Shown here: positions 20,377-31,786 of the stretch, one piece after another | Layout of the letters: the number at the start of each line of letters is the position of its first letter | How positions within the stretch are numbered: position 1 is the first letter of the stretch | NCBI GenBank assembly: GCA_019722365.1 | Contig: JADFUC010000250.1 | Span: 424,059-488,058 of the forward strand | Direction of reading: 5' to 3' | DNA: 64,000 bases | Source of the DNA: Lithospermum erythrorhizon | Taxonomy: Eukaryota > Streptophyta > Magnoliopsida > Boraginales > Boraginaceae | Notes under the pieces: model-generated | Told to the model about the DNA's origin: nothing | Seen by the model: only the letters and a program-made list of their open reading frames with translations | Databases searched by the model: none | Position numbers and translations under genes: made by a program

Positions 20377-23300
20377 ATGAAACCAAATATAGCAACAATG
20401 AGCATAACATCTAAGCTATGTAGAGCAGTTAAATCATACCCATCTTTCTCTCTTATCAAACCATCATCAGCATGTTCATCTTCACTACCCATAAGATTAT
20501 ACTCTTCTACTATAACCACTAGCTTTAATCCTAATCCAGTTTCTATTCAAATGATCAATTATGCTATATCTCTTGCCCATTCTCCAAAATCAGATGCTTT
20601 TTCTAATTCTAATTTTGTTTAGAGTATCCACATGGATACCAAATATATTATGAGTATTAATAATATTCAAATAACTAATAACACTTCTTTATTCTAAAAT
20701 CTAATATAGTAATATTATTGGATACTTCTTGATACTCTAGTATGTATATGTATAAGATACTTTCTAATAGTTTTGATTGATATTTTTAAGGGGAAATTTC
20801 AAGATTGGTAGTATTTTTTGAGTGTTTAGCACAAATGATTGAATTATGTGAAGATGGCACCTTCTAGATTTCTTGTTTTGATGATTTTAGCTAGGAACTC
20901 AAATGATTGGAAATGGGTATTAAGTTATTAGCTACTAATAATTACTAAAACTAATATTGAAATAACTAATACTAATACTTTATTCTAAAATCTCATAATA
21001 TTTTTTGGATACGTCTCGATACTCTAGTAGCAATAGTTTTGACTGATTTTTTTTAAGAGGAAATTTCAAGATTGACACCTTTGAGTAGTTTTTGAGTTTT
21101 TAGCACAAATTATTGAATTATGTGAAAAATTGCACTTGCCCAGATTTTTTGTTTTGATGATTTTAGCTAAGAACTCAAATGATTGGAAATGGGTAATATT
21201 TCAAACTCAGTCATCATCATATTCACTACCCATTAGATCATACTCAGCTGCTATAACCAATGACTCTTTAAGTCTGCCGCCCTAAGCTGAGTAGTTGGAG
21301 TTCCCGGGATAGAGTGTATGCCCCGGTGTGATAACGGGGCGTTGTAATTCGGCAGTGGATTGCAAGCGATATCTCTTCTGCTCACAGTCAATTAAAGCGT
21401 CGATGCATTTATCTAATTCTTTATTCTCATATATGCGAGAGTATTGCAAACTGATGTCTACTACAATTACTTCACAATAAATAAGAAGTGGCTAACCTGA
21501 CGGAGTCATTTGATCGTTAGTGCGAGATTATTACTGACAATTTTTACTACTTCACAATAAAATAAGAAGCGAAGATAGTGTAATGAGTCGTTTGTCGTTC
21601 CGAATTTATCTCAAGATTATTACAATCAATTTCTCTTCTTGCTTGATAATGATGGCGTAGATAGTGTAATGAGTCATTGTGATATATTCCATTATCTGCA
21701 AAAGTCGGAGAATATAAAATCTTGTCATGTCTGTACACTTACTCGATGATTGATTGATCTATGTGAAGGGAAATTTCAAGGTTGGCAATTTTTATATGTT
21801 TTTGGGATTTTTATTGATTGCAAACTCAAAATTTGGTTTAGTATATTTTCGTGAGGGGAAATGTCAAGATTAGCAATTTTTATACTTTCGCTTGATAGTT
21901 TTTGTCGTGTGTTTTTAGTAAGGTGACTACCATCATTGCAATAATTTATGGGCTTTTTCATTCAAGTTTACTCAATTTTGCTTATTAATCGTATCTATCA
22001 TATTACTTTTCTGCGTCAGAGGGAGATTCGAGGAAGCAATTGAGAAAGTGCGGTTTATTCAGTCTCTAACTGGGTCATCTCTGGCTGTAAGAGGTAGGCA
22101 ACATAAGTTAAACCTTGATCCCTTCGATATTGTGATTCAGCAATCTTATTTCTTATATGGATATGCTGCTTGTATTTTATAGTTGCTGCAACGGAAGCTC
22201 TGGTTGGGCTGTGTCTACAACTGGGTAATGTAAGTTAGTAGAAGATTCTACGTCTTGGCATTATTAAGTTACACTCTTGTTTGTTAAAGCTGAATTTGTT
22301 GCTTGAGTGTGAGTTCTATTTGGATTTTTTTCCCTCTTACAGGATGACTCGTCATTGCTACTTGCTGATGAGGGCTTGCAACTTTTTGAAGATATTCAAA
22401 TAGAGCACCTTGCTGATCCTGCCATAAAGGTTTTAGATACTCGTGCAAAGGTTGTAAAGGGGCTAGTTGAACTTATTCGTGGTAATGTCGAGTCAGGTAA
22501 GAGTTTACAAGTTTGAAAGTCTTCTTTGGTTTCCTTGTAATATTTCTTTCCTATTTAATTTCCTTTTAATATGTTTCTCTTTTGTTTTGTGTCATAGCAA
22601 ACTCATATTTTGAGGAAGTTCAGCAAAACGATTGCTCCATTGGTAAGGTTTTACTTTTCCAAAGACCATGAATGCCAATGTTATATGTTGTATTGATATA
22701 ACGATGTTTAGGAAATGTTGCTCTATCTTATGGTGAATTCCTTCATGGCACAAGAAAATTTGCCAAAGCAAAGGAGTTGTACCAGCAAGTTATCAAGAGT
22801 ATACCAGAAAATAATGACTTCGGAGAAGCTCATAATTTGAATGCTTGTAACATGATTAGAGAGGAAGTTTTGCTAGCAGGTACTTGTGCCTTGGGACAAT
22901 TAGAGGGTCATCTTGGGTAAGATTTGGGTCTATGGTATAGGCTACTCTCAATATCTTTCTTTCCTAAAAGTCATGTATGATTACTTGCGACTTCCCTCTG
23001 CAGGAACTTTGGTGATGCAGAGGAGATGCTGACTACTGCACTGAAGGAAGCAGAAGAATATTGTGGTAGTGTTCATTTTATTGCAATTTGTGAGCAAAAA
23101 GTAGTTTTTTGCATGTATAATGATCATGTGGTTCTACTGATCTGATGTAGGTTCTCATCATCCTAAGGTCGGTGTTATTTTAACCTGCATTGCGCTCATG
23201 TACCGGTCTAAGGCAATGATGGAGCGTTCAAGTTCCCTATTGATCCAAGAGGTTTCATATTCTAGATCTTTGAACTCGGACAAAGTTTACTTTCACTATT

Positions 23301-24213
23301 CATGCCTTCATGATCCTGGTTTCCCTCTAATACATAGATATTAAACCAAATATCAAATCAAAATGTTACTTGTTAGTACTGGTTGTAATTCTGCATTTTC
23401 CTTCTGGATTAAGTATTTGGGGCACATTTTTAGACCAAAACATGCCTCTCTTTTTGTATCAATGGTTCTCATTAAATAGTCCAAATATCCAGAGTCTACT
23501 TTTCTTTACTCAGTGGTTTGACATGGGAATACCCTCCTGTTCTTGAAGAATTCTTTAATTTGTTGTGAATTTGCAGGGACTTTATAGGAGGGCACTTGAA
23601 CTGCTTGAGGCTCCACCTTTAGAAACGGAAGGTCGTGGAACAAATACCCTACCCCCACCCTCAGTCATTTACATCTCCCAACTAGATCAGTTCAGAAAGA
23701 ATTTGAGATAATCTACTTTGATCTTTATGCCAAATATTTTTTGTTTGCAGGAGCAAAGCTGAGAAGTGATGTTGTTGCTCTAGCAAGAGGTTTCCTTCTG
23801 TTCAGCAAATACTATAGACACCTGCATTTGAAATCCTTTGAATCCATCACTTGATTTTGTTACTAGCTTTTCATTAGCCATTTGATAAGTCCTAGTTTGT
23901 TCTGTATTCTTCGCATGACAACTTATGAATCAACTAGCACTTTTCCTTTCCATTCCAATCGGATCATCCTTGACAAAACCACTTCTCAGATAAATGTTTG
24001 GGTGGAACTTGAGCTTTTTATTTACTGTGAACAGGTGGATATGCCGAAGTACTTATTGTCCAGCAAAATCGAAGGGCTGAAGGCGAGAGGATGAAAAAGT
24101 GGGCAGAATCTGCCTGGAGAAACCGCAGGCTATCGCTAGCGGATGCACTAGAACCATCAGAGTCTTCTCCAAATATCTCAGTTATTGATTGTAGAACTTG
24201 CAGGGCCTTATAA
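20377..24213 (+). CDS. TPR-repeat protein with organelle-type N-terminus, at least 11 exons
   Basis: Exons with consistent GT-AG borders and phases: 20377-about 20613, about 22020-22093, 22183-22229, 22343-22496, 22598-22642, 22712-22916, 23004-23065, 23151-23251, 23577-23631, 23751-23789 and 24035-24213 (TAA). The product is about 400 residues. The N-terminus is rich in Ser, Arg and Pro, as in mitochondrial or plastid transit peptides. Tetratricopeptide-like helices follow: GRFEEAIEKV, YGEFLHGTRKFAKAKELYQQ, NFGDAEEMLTTALKEAEEY and SHHPKVGVILTCIALMYR; the last resembles kinesin-light-chain TPRs. TPRs mediate protein-protein contacts; no partner can be named. The join of exon 1 to exon 2 is unresolved: the exon 1 frame meets TAG at 20620 and the only nearby donor (about 20614) gives the wrong phase, so an exon may be missing or disrupted by the duplications in intron 1. 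The gene converges on the CASPL gene. Confidence 0.82.
20780..21215. repeat. Tandem duplication inside intron 1 of the TPR gene
   Basis: A block from about 20775 to 20930 (GGGGAAATTTCAAGATTGGT ... AACTCAAATGATTGGAAATG) recurs at about 21040-21198 with about 10 to 15 percent differences. Shorter copies of its first part occur near 21768 (GGGGAAATTTCAAGGTTGGC) and 21856 (GGGGAAATGTCAAGATTAGC). Confidence 0.82.
21205..21275 (+). pseudogene. Partial duplicate of TPR exon 1 within intron 1
   Basis: TTCACTACCCATTAGATCAT followed by ACTCAGCTGCTATAACCAAT matches exon 1 (TTCACTACCCATAAGATTAT, ACTCTTCTACTATAACCACT at 20480-20520). The copy is truncated, carries TAG in the corresponding frame (ATTAGATCA) and is not part of any open frame. 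It shows that the tandem duplication in intron 1 began in exon 1. Confidence 0.75.
21275..21740. repeat. Further repeats in intron 1
   Basis: CTTCACAATAAATAAGAAG (about 21469) and CTTCACAATAAAATAAGAAG (about 21550) introduce two related segments, and GATAGTGTAATGAGTC occurs at about 21574 and 21660. The segment 21275-21380 is strikingly GC-rich (CCCGGGATAG, CGGGGCGTTG) for this gene and may be an insertion of unknown origin. Confidence 0.6.
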
Positions 24214-24839
24214 TGTAAACTTTGTCCTGATTATATGCTTTCAGCATTCAGGGGTTCATAGGTAATAATGTCCCATATATTTGTAGGTTACCATAAAATA
24301 AATCATTTTTATAGATACCCGTCCTATATTGAATATGTCCAAGGCGGTTTATATGGTGCGAATGCCCATCTATAACGAACTGGTTTTTGGTTTGGATTCC
24401 TTTTGTTAACTATGTGCATCATTTCAGCTGATAATCGAGTCTTTCAGCATTATGAGGTGTTTATATCACAGACTCAAATTCACATTATCAATGAACTACT
24501 GAGATTTGATCCGAGTAGAGGTCATTGTTCAATATACCTTAACTTGTTTTAAGCTTCAAGGATATATACATATAATTTGCACCAATGTACTAGCGATGAG
24601 CGGGGCAAGTAATTTATACATCTCATAAAAATTGTCTGAGATTGATTTTCAAAAATCAAAGTTAACAATGGACTCACGTAACTGTAATTAGAATTAAAAT
24701 TATCAAGTTATACTACATTTTGATTTATTTGTACCAACATTATACAAAATACACATAATTATTCGAGTTCATAATTTAAACGATCGTAACAGTAAAAATA
24801 AAAAAAACACCACCCTCAAGGTGTAAGCTAAGATGGTGC
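24214..24839. other. Shared 3' flank between two convergent genes
   Basis: This 626-bp stretch separates the stop of the TPR gene from the stop of the CASPL gene and must hold both 3' untranslated regions and both polyadenylation sites. AATAAA at 24298 on the plus strand is a good poly(A) signal for the TPR gene. No further gene is seen. Confidence 0.55.
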
Positions 24840-26491
24840 TTATCCTTGGGAAGCAGCAGCAGTCTCCGTCTGTTTAGGAGTGTAGCTAAGAGGAGGGTCA
24901 TATTTGCTGAAGAGTCTATAAGAAGAGATTAATGAAAGACATGCATAACATAGTGTGACAACGAAGGTGAGTGTTATAGATGCTGTGGCTTTGTGGCAGA
25001 AGCCTCCAAATGATCCACAAGCTTGGCTCCATGTAACAGCTACATCTCCCTTGTATGCTAGGATACTGTTGATGTTGCTTTAGCACCAAATGTTACATGT
25101 ATGTAATACACCGTAGGTTTTGATTTTTGATGAGTTGTTTTGCTGTTGAAACTCAAATTTTCATACTCTTTTGATGAAATGTCAAAGATAGAATTTGCGT
25201 ATTTTGTATGCCTTGATAATTTTAATTCAGATAAAATGTGTATGTAGCAATTAAGGTTGATTTTTTTTGTTAATTTTGACAATTAAACATACAATATACC
25301 CTCATATAACTTTTGAAATGGTCGGTACTCTTTTCGTCTTTTTATTCTTAGTTTTAACAATTTTCACATAGATTAAGGAAAATGAAAAATAGTCAAAAGC
25401 TAAATTCAGAAATGTTTAGATAACAATCGTTAAAAGCTATATAGTGGTTGATTGATAATTTCATGAGAAAAATAATCAAAAGAAATGCATTGAAAATGTA
25501 GGAGTATAATTTTATCTTTAGAATGTGAAATATTTTGAAAGCTTAAATTTGTGACAAAAAAAAAAAAAATAGAAAGAAGTATATGTTACTTTCAAAGGGG
25601 AGTTTTATTATACTTTACAAACTTGTTTGTTCAGTTTAACATCAGAGGATTAAAATTTGAAGAAGTATTACAGAAATAACATATGAAATCAGAACAAAAA
25701 ACAAAGTCCAGGCTCTATCTAAAATGGCAATTCATCAAGGTGTACAAAAGACCTGGTCGAGGATGAAAAAAGTCCAGGCTCTAGGCATACTAGATGGACG
25801 AGGCACAACTGCAACAATAGCTGTTAGAAGGGAGTACCCAGCACATATACCATTAGCATGAACCAAATACCTGCAAAACAACTCATAAGAATCTTAATCA
25901 AATCATTGGTATCTCCGTCTCAAAATAGATGATCGGGTCATTTGGAGAGTCAAAATTAAAAATTTATTATCTATCCGTCTGTAAATAGTTGATCGAGTTA
26001 GTGGAAGTAGAAGATTAACAAATTTATTATCTAGCTCAATATCCTGGTGGCATCGGATCCAAACTTCCACAAGAATGTCTCGAGTTCTACTTTTTGTTGG
26101 AGACATATTCTATTTTCTTTGTAGCACTATTTTTGTTGGAAACATATTTTATTTTCTTTATAGCACTACTTATTACTCTAACTGTCTTTAATTAGGTAGG
26201 AATTTCTGTATTTATTATTTGTAATACTCAATATTTACATTCGTAATTTGTAATACTATTATACAAAAAGAAAACATTTTACCTAAAGGCTCCAAGATCA
26301 GAGTAGGACAGAGAGCCAAAATCATTAGTTTGGGAGTTCTTGATCATAACAATGAGTGCAGCTATGCATAAACTCATAGGCAACAAACGCAACAAAGTCT
26401 CAACAGTCCTCATACTTGTGCTTCCAAATTCATCATCTTCTGAATGTTCAATGCCCATTGGAGATCTTCCATTTTCTCGTTTATCTGCCAT
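24840..26491 (-). CDS. CASPL1: CASP-like protein (CASPL1 type), probably damaged in exon 3
   Basis: Exon 1 is 26491-26283, exon 2 is 25870-25753 (both with perfect phase and GT-AG borders), and the exon 3 remnant is about 25111-24840. The family is four-helix plasma-membrane proteins related to Casparian-strip CASPs. Exon 1 carries a short acidic N-terminus, then [20 protein letters not shown] (helix 1) and [18 protein letters not shown]. Exon 2 starts [20 protein letters not shown] (helix 2) and ends [10 protein letters not shown]. Exon 3 holds [29 protein letters not shown] and helix 4 ([16 protein letters not shown]), ending AAASQG. Two faults are visible: the exon 3 acceptor reads CG instead of AG at 25113-25112, and a one-base deletion near 25066 puts the first 15 codons out of frame with LAYKGDV. 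If both are real it is a pseudogene; sequence error is the alternative. About 197 residues are expected. Confidence 0.85.
25690..25785. repeat. Short duplication overlapping exon 2 end of CASPL1
   Basis: AGTCCAGGCTCTA occurs at 25706 and again at 25770, with related purine-rich flanks (ACAAAAAACAAAGTCCAGG and ATGAAAAAAGTCCAGG). The duplicated unit includes the region encoding PRAWTFF at the end of exon 2, so part of exon 2 has a copy just inside intron 2. Confidence 0.6.
25912..26110. repeat. Stowaway-like relic in intron 1 of CASPL1
   Basis: CTCCGTCTCAAAATAGATGATCGGGTCA and CTATCCGTCTGTAAATAGTTGATCGAGTTA are two related copies about 65 bp apart, each resembling the CTCCGT...ATAGATGATC terminus of Stowaway-class MITEs (compare 18897). 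No complete right end is recognised. Confidence 0.5.
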
Positions 26492-28832
26492 AGTTGTATA
26501 CTATAAGGTTTTTATCCAATTTTTTTGGACAGTTGAAAGAAAATGAAACAATGAGGGATATGAAACCATGAGATGAACTAATTGTCTTTGGGTCACTATA
26601 TTGAAGAGGTTAGGTAAGGTAGATAGGTTTCAATTAAATGCACATGCATTAATGGGTACGTACTCACATGTATATTACTATTATCCCATGCAATTTAATT
26701 TATTAAATGCATGCATGATAGGTCCGCGAACCGGATCATGGTCTACCCTAAATTTTAAAAGATATTTTGATAAAAATTTAAAATTTTATACTATATATAT
26801 GATCCATCCAAAGCTTGAAAAAAATTGTTTATAAAATTTATAATTTATTTTATAAGTACATGTTTTTATTTGGTTCATACGAACAAATGTCTCTAGTTCC
26901 ACCTCTAAGCATGCTTGGATAAACTTCATCACCGTTTCGGGAATTCATTGTCGTTATGCTTGATTGCATATGACATTAAATACTATCATTAAATAATAAT
27001 TTTTTTTATAATCAAGCGATGAATTTTATTTATGAAAAAAGATATTACAAACTATTCTAAATATCTATAACCAAAAATAAAATAGAGTGAGGGAAAAGCC
27101 CCAAACCTTTCGAAGGGCCAAGAGAAAGCGGATCCACCAGGGGTGGGACATAAGACAAACGCACCCAAACCTTAATTAGATGAGATATAGCTATAAGGGG
27201 GCTATAAATAAAATGCTCCCGTTAAGGAACCCTCATTTGATGGTAATCTCCTTTGTTAGTTTTAATTCTAGTTTTTAATCGATTATATTTTTGTGGTTTA
27301 GTCTTAAGTTTGTTAGCTAGATTAGTTAAATTGGGTGAATCTTTTGAGTATAGTATTCGTTACTAGTTATAAGGGTTCTAATTATAGGCTAAAATAATTG
27401 GAGTTTAATGGGTTAGATCTATTGTTGGTTATTAATTATTTTGAGTTGTCTCGAAAGTATTGAATTTTGGATTTAAGTATATAGGATGGTAGTTTGGAAT
27501 TATAGGGTTATAGTATAAGATAACGGACGTTTGAATAATGAAAAATATCGTGGTTTAGGCCTATGAATAATTTAAAGGTGTTAAGTAGGCTTTCTATGAA
27601 ATCGAATATTTACACTATGTTGTTATTATTATCTTTAGATCTTGGGGATCTGATTGAGACTCGATTAGGAGATTCCGATTAGTGATATTTACTATTTGAG
27701 GTGAGTGGTTGTATCCCGTCTAGTTATTTTAATATTTAAAAATATATTTATAAGATTATTTTGTCAAACTATTTTAGAAGAAATTATATTTTTGGAAAGT
27801 GTACTTTCTTTTAATGATATTATATGTATGTTTTCTAAATTGGTCAAGCATGAAAACGATTTATGAAATGGGTGCTTTGAGGTAATATATTGAATTGTAT
27901 GTGTGATATGGGCACATTGATGCTATGTTTTAAACTGTTTGATATACTTGATATGAGCTTTTATATATATGGGATAATTTGCAATTATGTTTTGTTGAGA
28001 TTATTTAAATGTGATTTGGCCTTGATCGTTATGAGACCCATTGTCATGGGATATCGAGGGATACCCAGAGGTGTTGTTCCGGAACTTCACAGGCAGTCGC
28101 GGTCACCGGGGAAAGTGTGACTCGTAGCCTCATTCTAGGGAGGGTGTCCTAGTTGCCCTTAGGTAGGGAGGAAAACCTACTCGTTGTCCTCTGGCTGTCT
28201 ATATTTTTAAATGGTGTTCTCGAGATAGGCAGGATGTGTTTGAATAAAGAAAACAGGTTTTGGAAGTTTCTACGTAACTTAAATCTGGTTTTAAATGTAT
28301 TTTGATGATATTGATCTGTGAGCTTTGCGAAACTCTTTGGACACAAGTGTTTTCAAATGCTTTGATTACATTACTTGATGTTTTAATTTTATATATTATA
28401 TATGTATAATATAAATATTTTCAAAGTATTGTATATATGTATGTGATAGACTACTTGACCATGAATAGATTAAATTTACTTCTTGTTTGTGGATAGCTCG
28501 CCCCCCAACTTACCTTCCACAGATTAGGATTGGATATGAGAGTATCAGTTGCTGGATGGTTTGAGATCGATGATGTTCTAGTTCGAGTTGTCCTTTATTT
28601 TCTTTTGATTTATTGAAGTTGTGTTATTCGTGAAACTTTGCCAGGCTTTGAAACAATTGTGTATTATGAGTTATACTTTAAGGATCACAGGTTGTAGCTG
28701 AGAGAGTGTTGCCTCACCTTTTTGAGTATTATGTTTTTAAAGATATTGAGTAGTGCGGGTGCATCGTGTATGGATGTTCGACTATTTGGTTAAATCTCTG
28801 TTTTGTTGCTATAGTAGGTTGATGTGTATAGT
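26492..28832. other. Upstream flank of CASPL1 and unclassified repeat-like DNA
   Basis: No gene is recognised. The segment 27180-28800 has features of an old non-coding LTR: long AT-rich part, a GC-richer block at 28030-28200 (GGGATATCGAGGGATACCCA) and a TTGTGGATAGCTCGCCCCCC stretch near 28488 followed by CTTACCTTCCACAG, wording seen at ends of gypsy-type LTRs. Clear TG...CA ends and a target duplication were not found, so it is not called as an element. The small frame at 27890-28120 is not supported. Confidence 0.4.
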
Positions 28833-29401
28833 GAGGGTGTTTGGCTAAGCTTATTTTTGGTCAAAATCAACTTATAAGTTGATTTGGCTAAAATGAAGTG
28901 TTTGGCTAACACTTTCAAGATGTAACTTATAAGTTGAAATCAACTTATAAGTTGAAAATAAAAAGTAGCAATTAACATTTTTATAAGTTGGGTTAATCAG
29001 TAATTTCTTAGTACCTTTAATATTTAACTTTATACCTTATTTATCCTTCATTTAATAGTCATAAATATACAATTTTTAGTTATACCAACTTTTTAACATT
29101 TTACTATTTATTGAAAAATAAAAAATAAAATTATATTTTTAGTCATAAAATATAATTTTTAGTTATAGTTATTTTATTCTTTTAAATATTAAATTAGTAA
29201 TTTATTTATATCATAAAATTTAAAAATGATATATAAATGAGATGTCTTTATAAGAATGCGTTTATCGCTCTGCATTTAGAAAAAATTATACTATCAGCTT
29301 TATAAATTATGTTAGTAGAATAAATTATAAGTGGCATCCTCTATAAAGATTTAACGTTGTCGTTTATAAGTTAAAAAAATAAGGCAGCCAAACATCCCTC
29401 A
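28832..29401. mobile_element. hAT-type MITE
   Basis: Ends read TGAGGGTGTTTGGCTAAGC and, at the right, GCAGCCAAACATCCCTCA, so the terminal inverted repeat is about 15 bp with one indel. The GTGTTTGGCTAA...TTATAAG type terminus and internal repeats of CAACTTATAAGTTG are characteristic of plant hAT-like MITEs. Flanks GTATAGTG (left) and GTATGTGC (right) are similar but not identical, as expected of an aged 8-bp duplication. No coding capacity. Confidence 0.75.
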
Positions 29402-29660
29402 GTATGTGCATTACAAGTTAAAATCTGAAATAATGTGGTGATCTTTTTTTTGAGAATATGCGATGGTGTAACGACTTTAGGTTCGGACAGTAACAGATCT
29501 TCGAGGGCCCAGTACCTTCTTGTTGTTATTCCTCATCCTTGTAAGTCGGATTGTTAACAATATATTCTGATTTCTTCTTTGGTTTGAGTTGGGTGTGACA
29601 TCTGTCTTCTTGGGGCTATGTTTATTCAGAGAAATGATATAATTAATTGATGTTCTTTTA

Positions 29661-29830
29661 CAGAAAAACACTTATCAAGGGCATGCTACATAAAAATCCC
29701 GAGCATAGGCCAAGTGTAAATTCCATAGAAACTATTGATCTATGTATATTTTCATCTGCACAAAGGTGTTAATAGTGATCTTTCTTTTGCAGGCCTCCGA
29801 ACACCCTTACCGAAGAGGAAGCAGTTAAAC
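29661..29830 (+). pseudogene. Fragment of a protein-kinase gene (NEK type), two partial exons
   Basis: After a TTTTACAG acceptor the frame KTLIKGMLHKNPEHRPS (about 29665-29715) ends at a GTAAAT donor. This is the end of kinase subdomain XI, where the arginine of HRPS is invariant, and the wording fits plant NIMA-related (NEK) kinases. A second acceptor TTTTGCAG at about 29792 opens ASEHPYRRGSS then TAA; in NEK kinases HPY belongs to the next helix, here with some residues missing. No upstream kinase exons exist nearby (28.8-29.4 kb is a MITE). It is therefore a gene fragment rather than a gene. The NEK assignment is from motif memory only. Confidence 0.55.
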
Positions 29831-29834
29831 TTAA

Positions 29835-30690
29835 TGAATAATAGGTAAAATTTTATTTTGCTCATCTTATTTTTGTAAAGGTTTGACTTTTATATATTCA
29901 AGGTTATGATATTCTTAAATGTTTTACCCTTGTTGCTGTTAGTCTTAAAGATTTGGTTCTTACATCACTGTTTTGTATGGAGTATGTTATTCAACTGTAT
30001 TTGAAGGTTCGTGCAAACATTAAGATAAAGTTTATTTCTTGATATATGAAATATAGAAAGAAGTTTATTTTGACAGAAGTGGTTGTAGAAGATATCGTGC
30101 TTGTTACTATGAAATCTCTCTTCTTTCTTTTGTTTAATAGTTAATACGGAGTAATATTTATTTGATGTAAGATTAGGAACAACACTGAAACCTCTTCTCT
30201 TATACTTTGGTCAAGATGTTAGGGTGCTTGAGTATGGTAAATGATTTGTTACACTTTGAAAAAGGATATCTAAATCATCAATCATACGTATAATACTATA
30301 ATTGCTCTCACAATCGTTCTCGTCCGAGTTGAGAGCACAACGAGTCCACGACATAAACTATACCATCCTTCTCAACTTATTCAAGACACTCGCATAGAAA
30401 ATGAGATTAAAATAGTTTATTAATTATAATAATCGAATTTACTTTTCAAATAATGTATCCTTACGTAGTGTGATGTGAGTCGTATAATCCCAGACTGACA
30501 TAATCATAACACTAGAGGCGCTAGTGAGGAGGCGTCTTCGGCCATTAACGCGATGGAAAGACTTAGCATGGCGATGCTTTAAACTTTCGCTTACCACGAA
30601 TGCTTTAAATATACCAATTTATGCTTATATATATATCACCATCCAGCTTTCATGTCAATAATCTTAATATACTTGTCGCATATAATACAA
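29835..30690. other. Intergenic DNA with one dispersed repeat
   Basis: No gene is recognised. The segment 30335-30420 (GAGTCCACGACAT, TATACCATCCTTCTCAACTT, GAAAATGAGATTAAAATA) recurs at 49945-50030 in the same orientation with about 80 percent similarity, so it is a dispersed repeat of unknown class. Confidence 0.5.
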
Positions 30691-30780
30691 CACTACTGCA
30701 TTATTGATTTAAGCGTCGAGAGTGTGCGTGGTCATTAGCCGTCGAACTTTCGAATGCGGCGGATACCGTTCTGGCGGGCT
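30691..30780 (+). mobile_element. Possible CACTA terminus
   Basis: CACTACTGCATTATTGATTT is followed by CGTCG/CCGTCGAA-type words (AAGCGTCGAG, AGCCGTCGAACTTT, GCGGCGG), as in subterminal repeats of CACTA elements. It could be the far end of the CACTA element that ends at 46470, but adjacent triplets (CAA and TAT) do not match. Confidence 0.4.
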
Positions 30781-31414
30781 AAATCCATATGAAGACAAAT
30801 CCGTCTGTATCTGATCAGAAGCATTCAATCGTTTGTATGTGACGGGGTCAAGACGATTCTTACTCCCCAGATGCAAGATATCTACTCGCCAAATGTATAT
30901 TGCAAGTAGTCCTAGTTCTAGAAGTATTCTTACACACCTTAGGGAAAATACGGGCCATTATTGGCTGTAGATGCATGAGATTGATTCATCAACAAATATG
31001 GAATAAATAAAACAAATGCGGAGAGAATGAACAACGACACGCGCCCAGCCCCATACCGCCGCTTGTGTCCACGGAGACCAACCTGCCGCCGACATTGAGG
31101 CACGATCGATAGATGCGGGGCACGCCCCGCGAGGCAGTCATACTATACAGACAATGGTGAGCCTTATAGTGACCCTGAGAAGACTTATGAACCCAGCGTT
31201 TGACTCAAAGCCCATTCCTTGAGGCGAATGCACAAATGCCATCAGTTCATAGTGATTCTATTGTTGCAGCTATGCAACAACAACTTAATGACTTCAAGAA
31301 ATTCATGGTGATTGCGTTCCCGCCAGTATCACCCCAGTTGCCCCAATGACCAAAATGTCATTTTCGGATCGGTTGGATGCTTTTTAAGTACCGCGGCTTT
31401 AAAGATTACCTCGG

Positions 31415-31786
31415 TTGAGTTATATGATGGAGCGAGGATCGGTAAAAGCAGCAGGCGATTATATCGCACATATGACTATAACGTCAAATTATCCAGATGT
31501 GTACGCCAAAGCCTTTCCCAATAGCGTAACTGGAAGGGTGAGAGATTGGTACATGACTTTGCCTTTAAAGACAATAGACACATACCAGCAGACCGCAAAT
31601 GCCTTTGTTGCCAAATTTGGAGCAACCATTCAAAGGAGGCAAGACGAGCGGATTCTCATGGACATCCAGCAAGGCAAAAATGAATCCTTGAGAGATTACC
31701 ATAGCCGTTACAACAATCTCTTGTTAAATATTCATATGGTTGATGACAAAGTTGCATATATGGTGTTCTTTGGGGCTGTAGTGTGA
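31415..31786 (+). pseudogene. Gypsy gag (capsid) fragment
   Basis: The frame includes DYIAHMTITS, AFPNSVTGRVRDWYMTLPLK and a QGKNESLRDYHSRYN stretch. This is the retrotransposon gag pattern of a hydrophobic L.G.AR.WY core followed about 50 residues later by Q...ESL..Y..R...  It is truncated at both ends: a stop after FFGAVV and a frameshift upstream (31312-31440). Confidence 0.75.

Noticed and set aside
20614..20640. U12-type donor GTATCC at about 20624 as the end of TPR exon 1
   Set aside because: Reading to it passes the in-frame TAG at 20620, and the consensus after GTATCC (TTT) is not matched.
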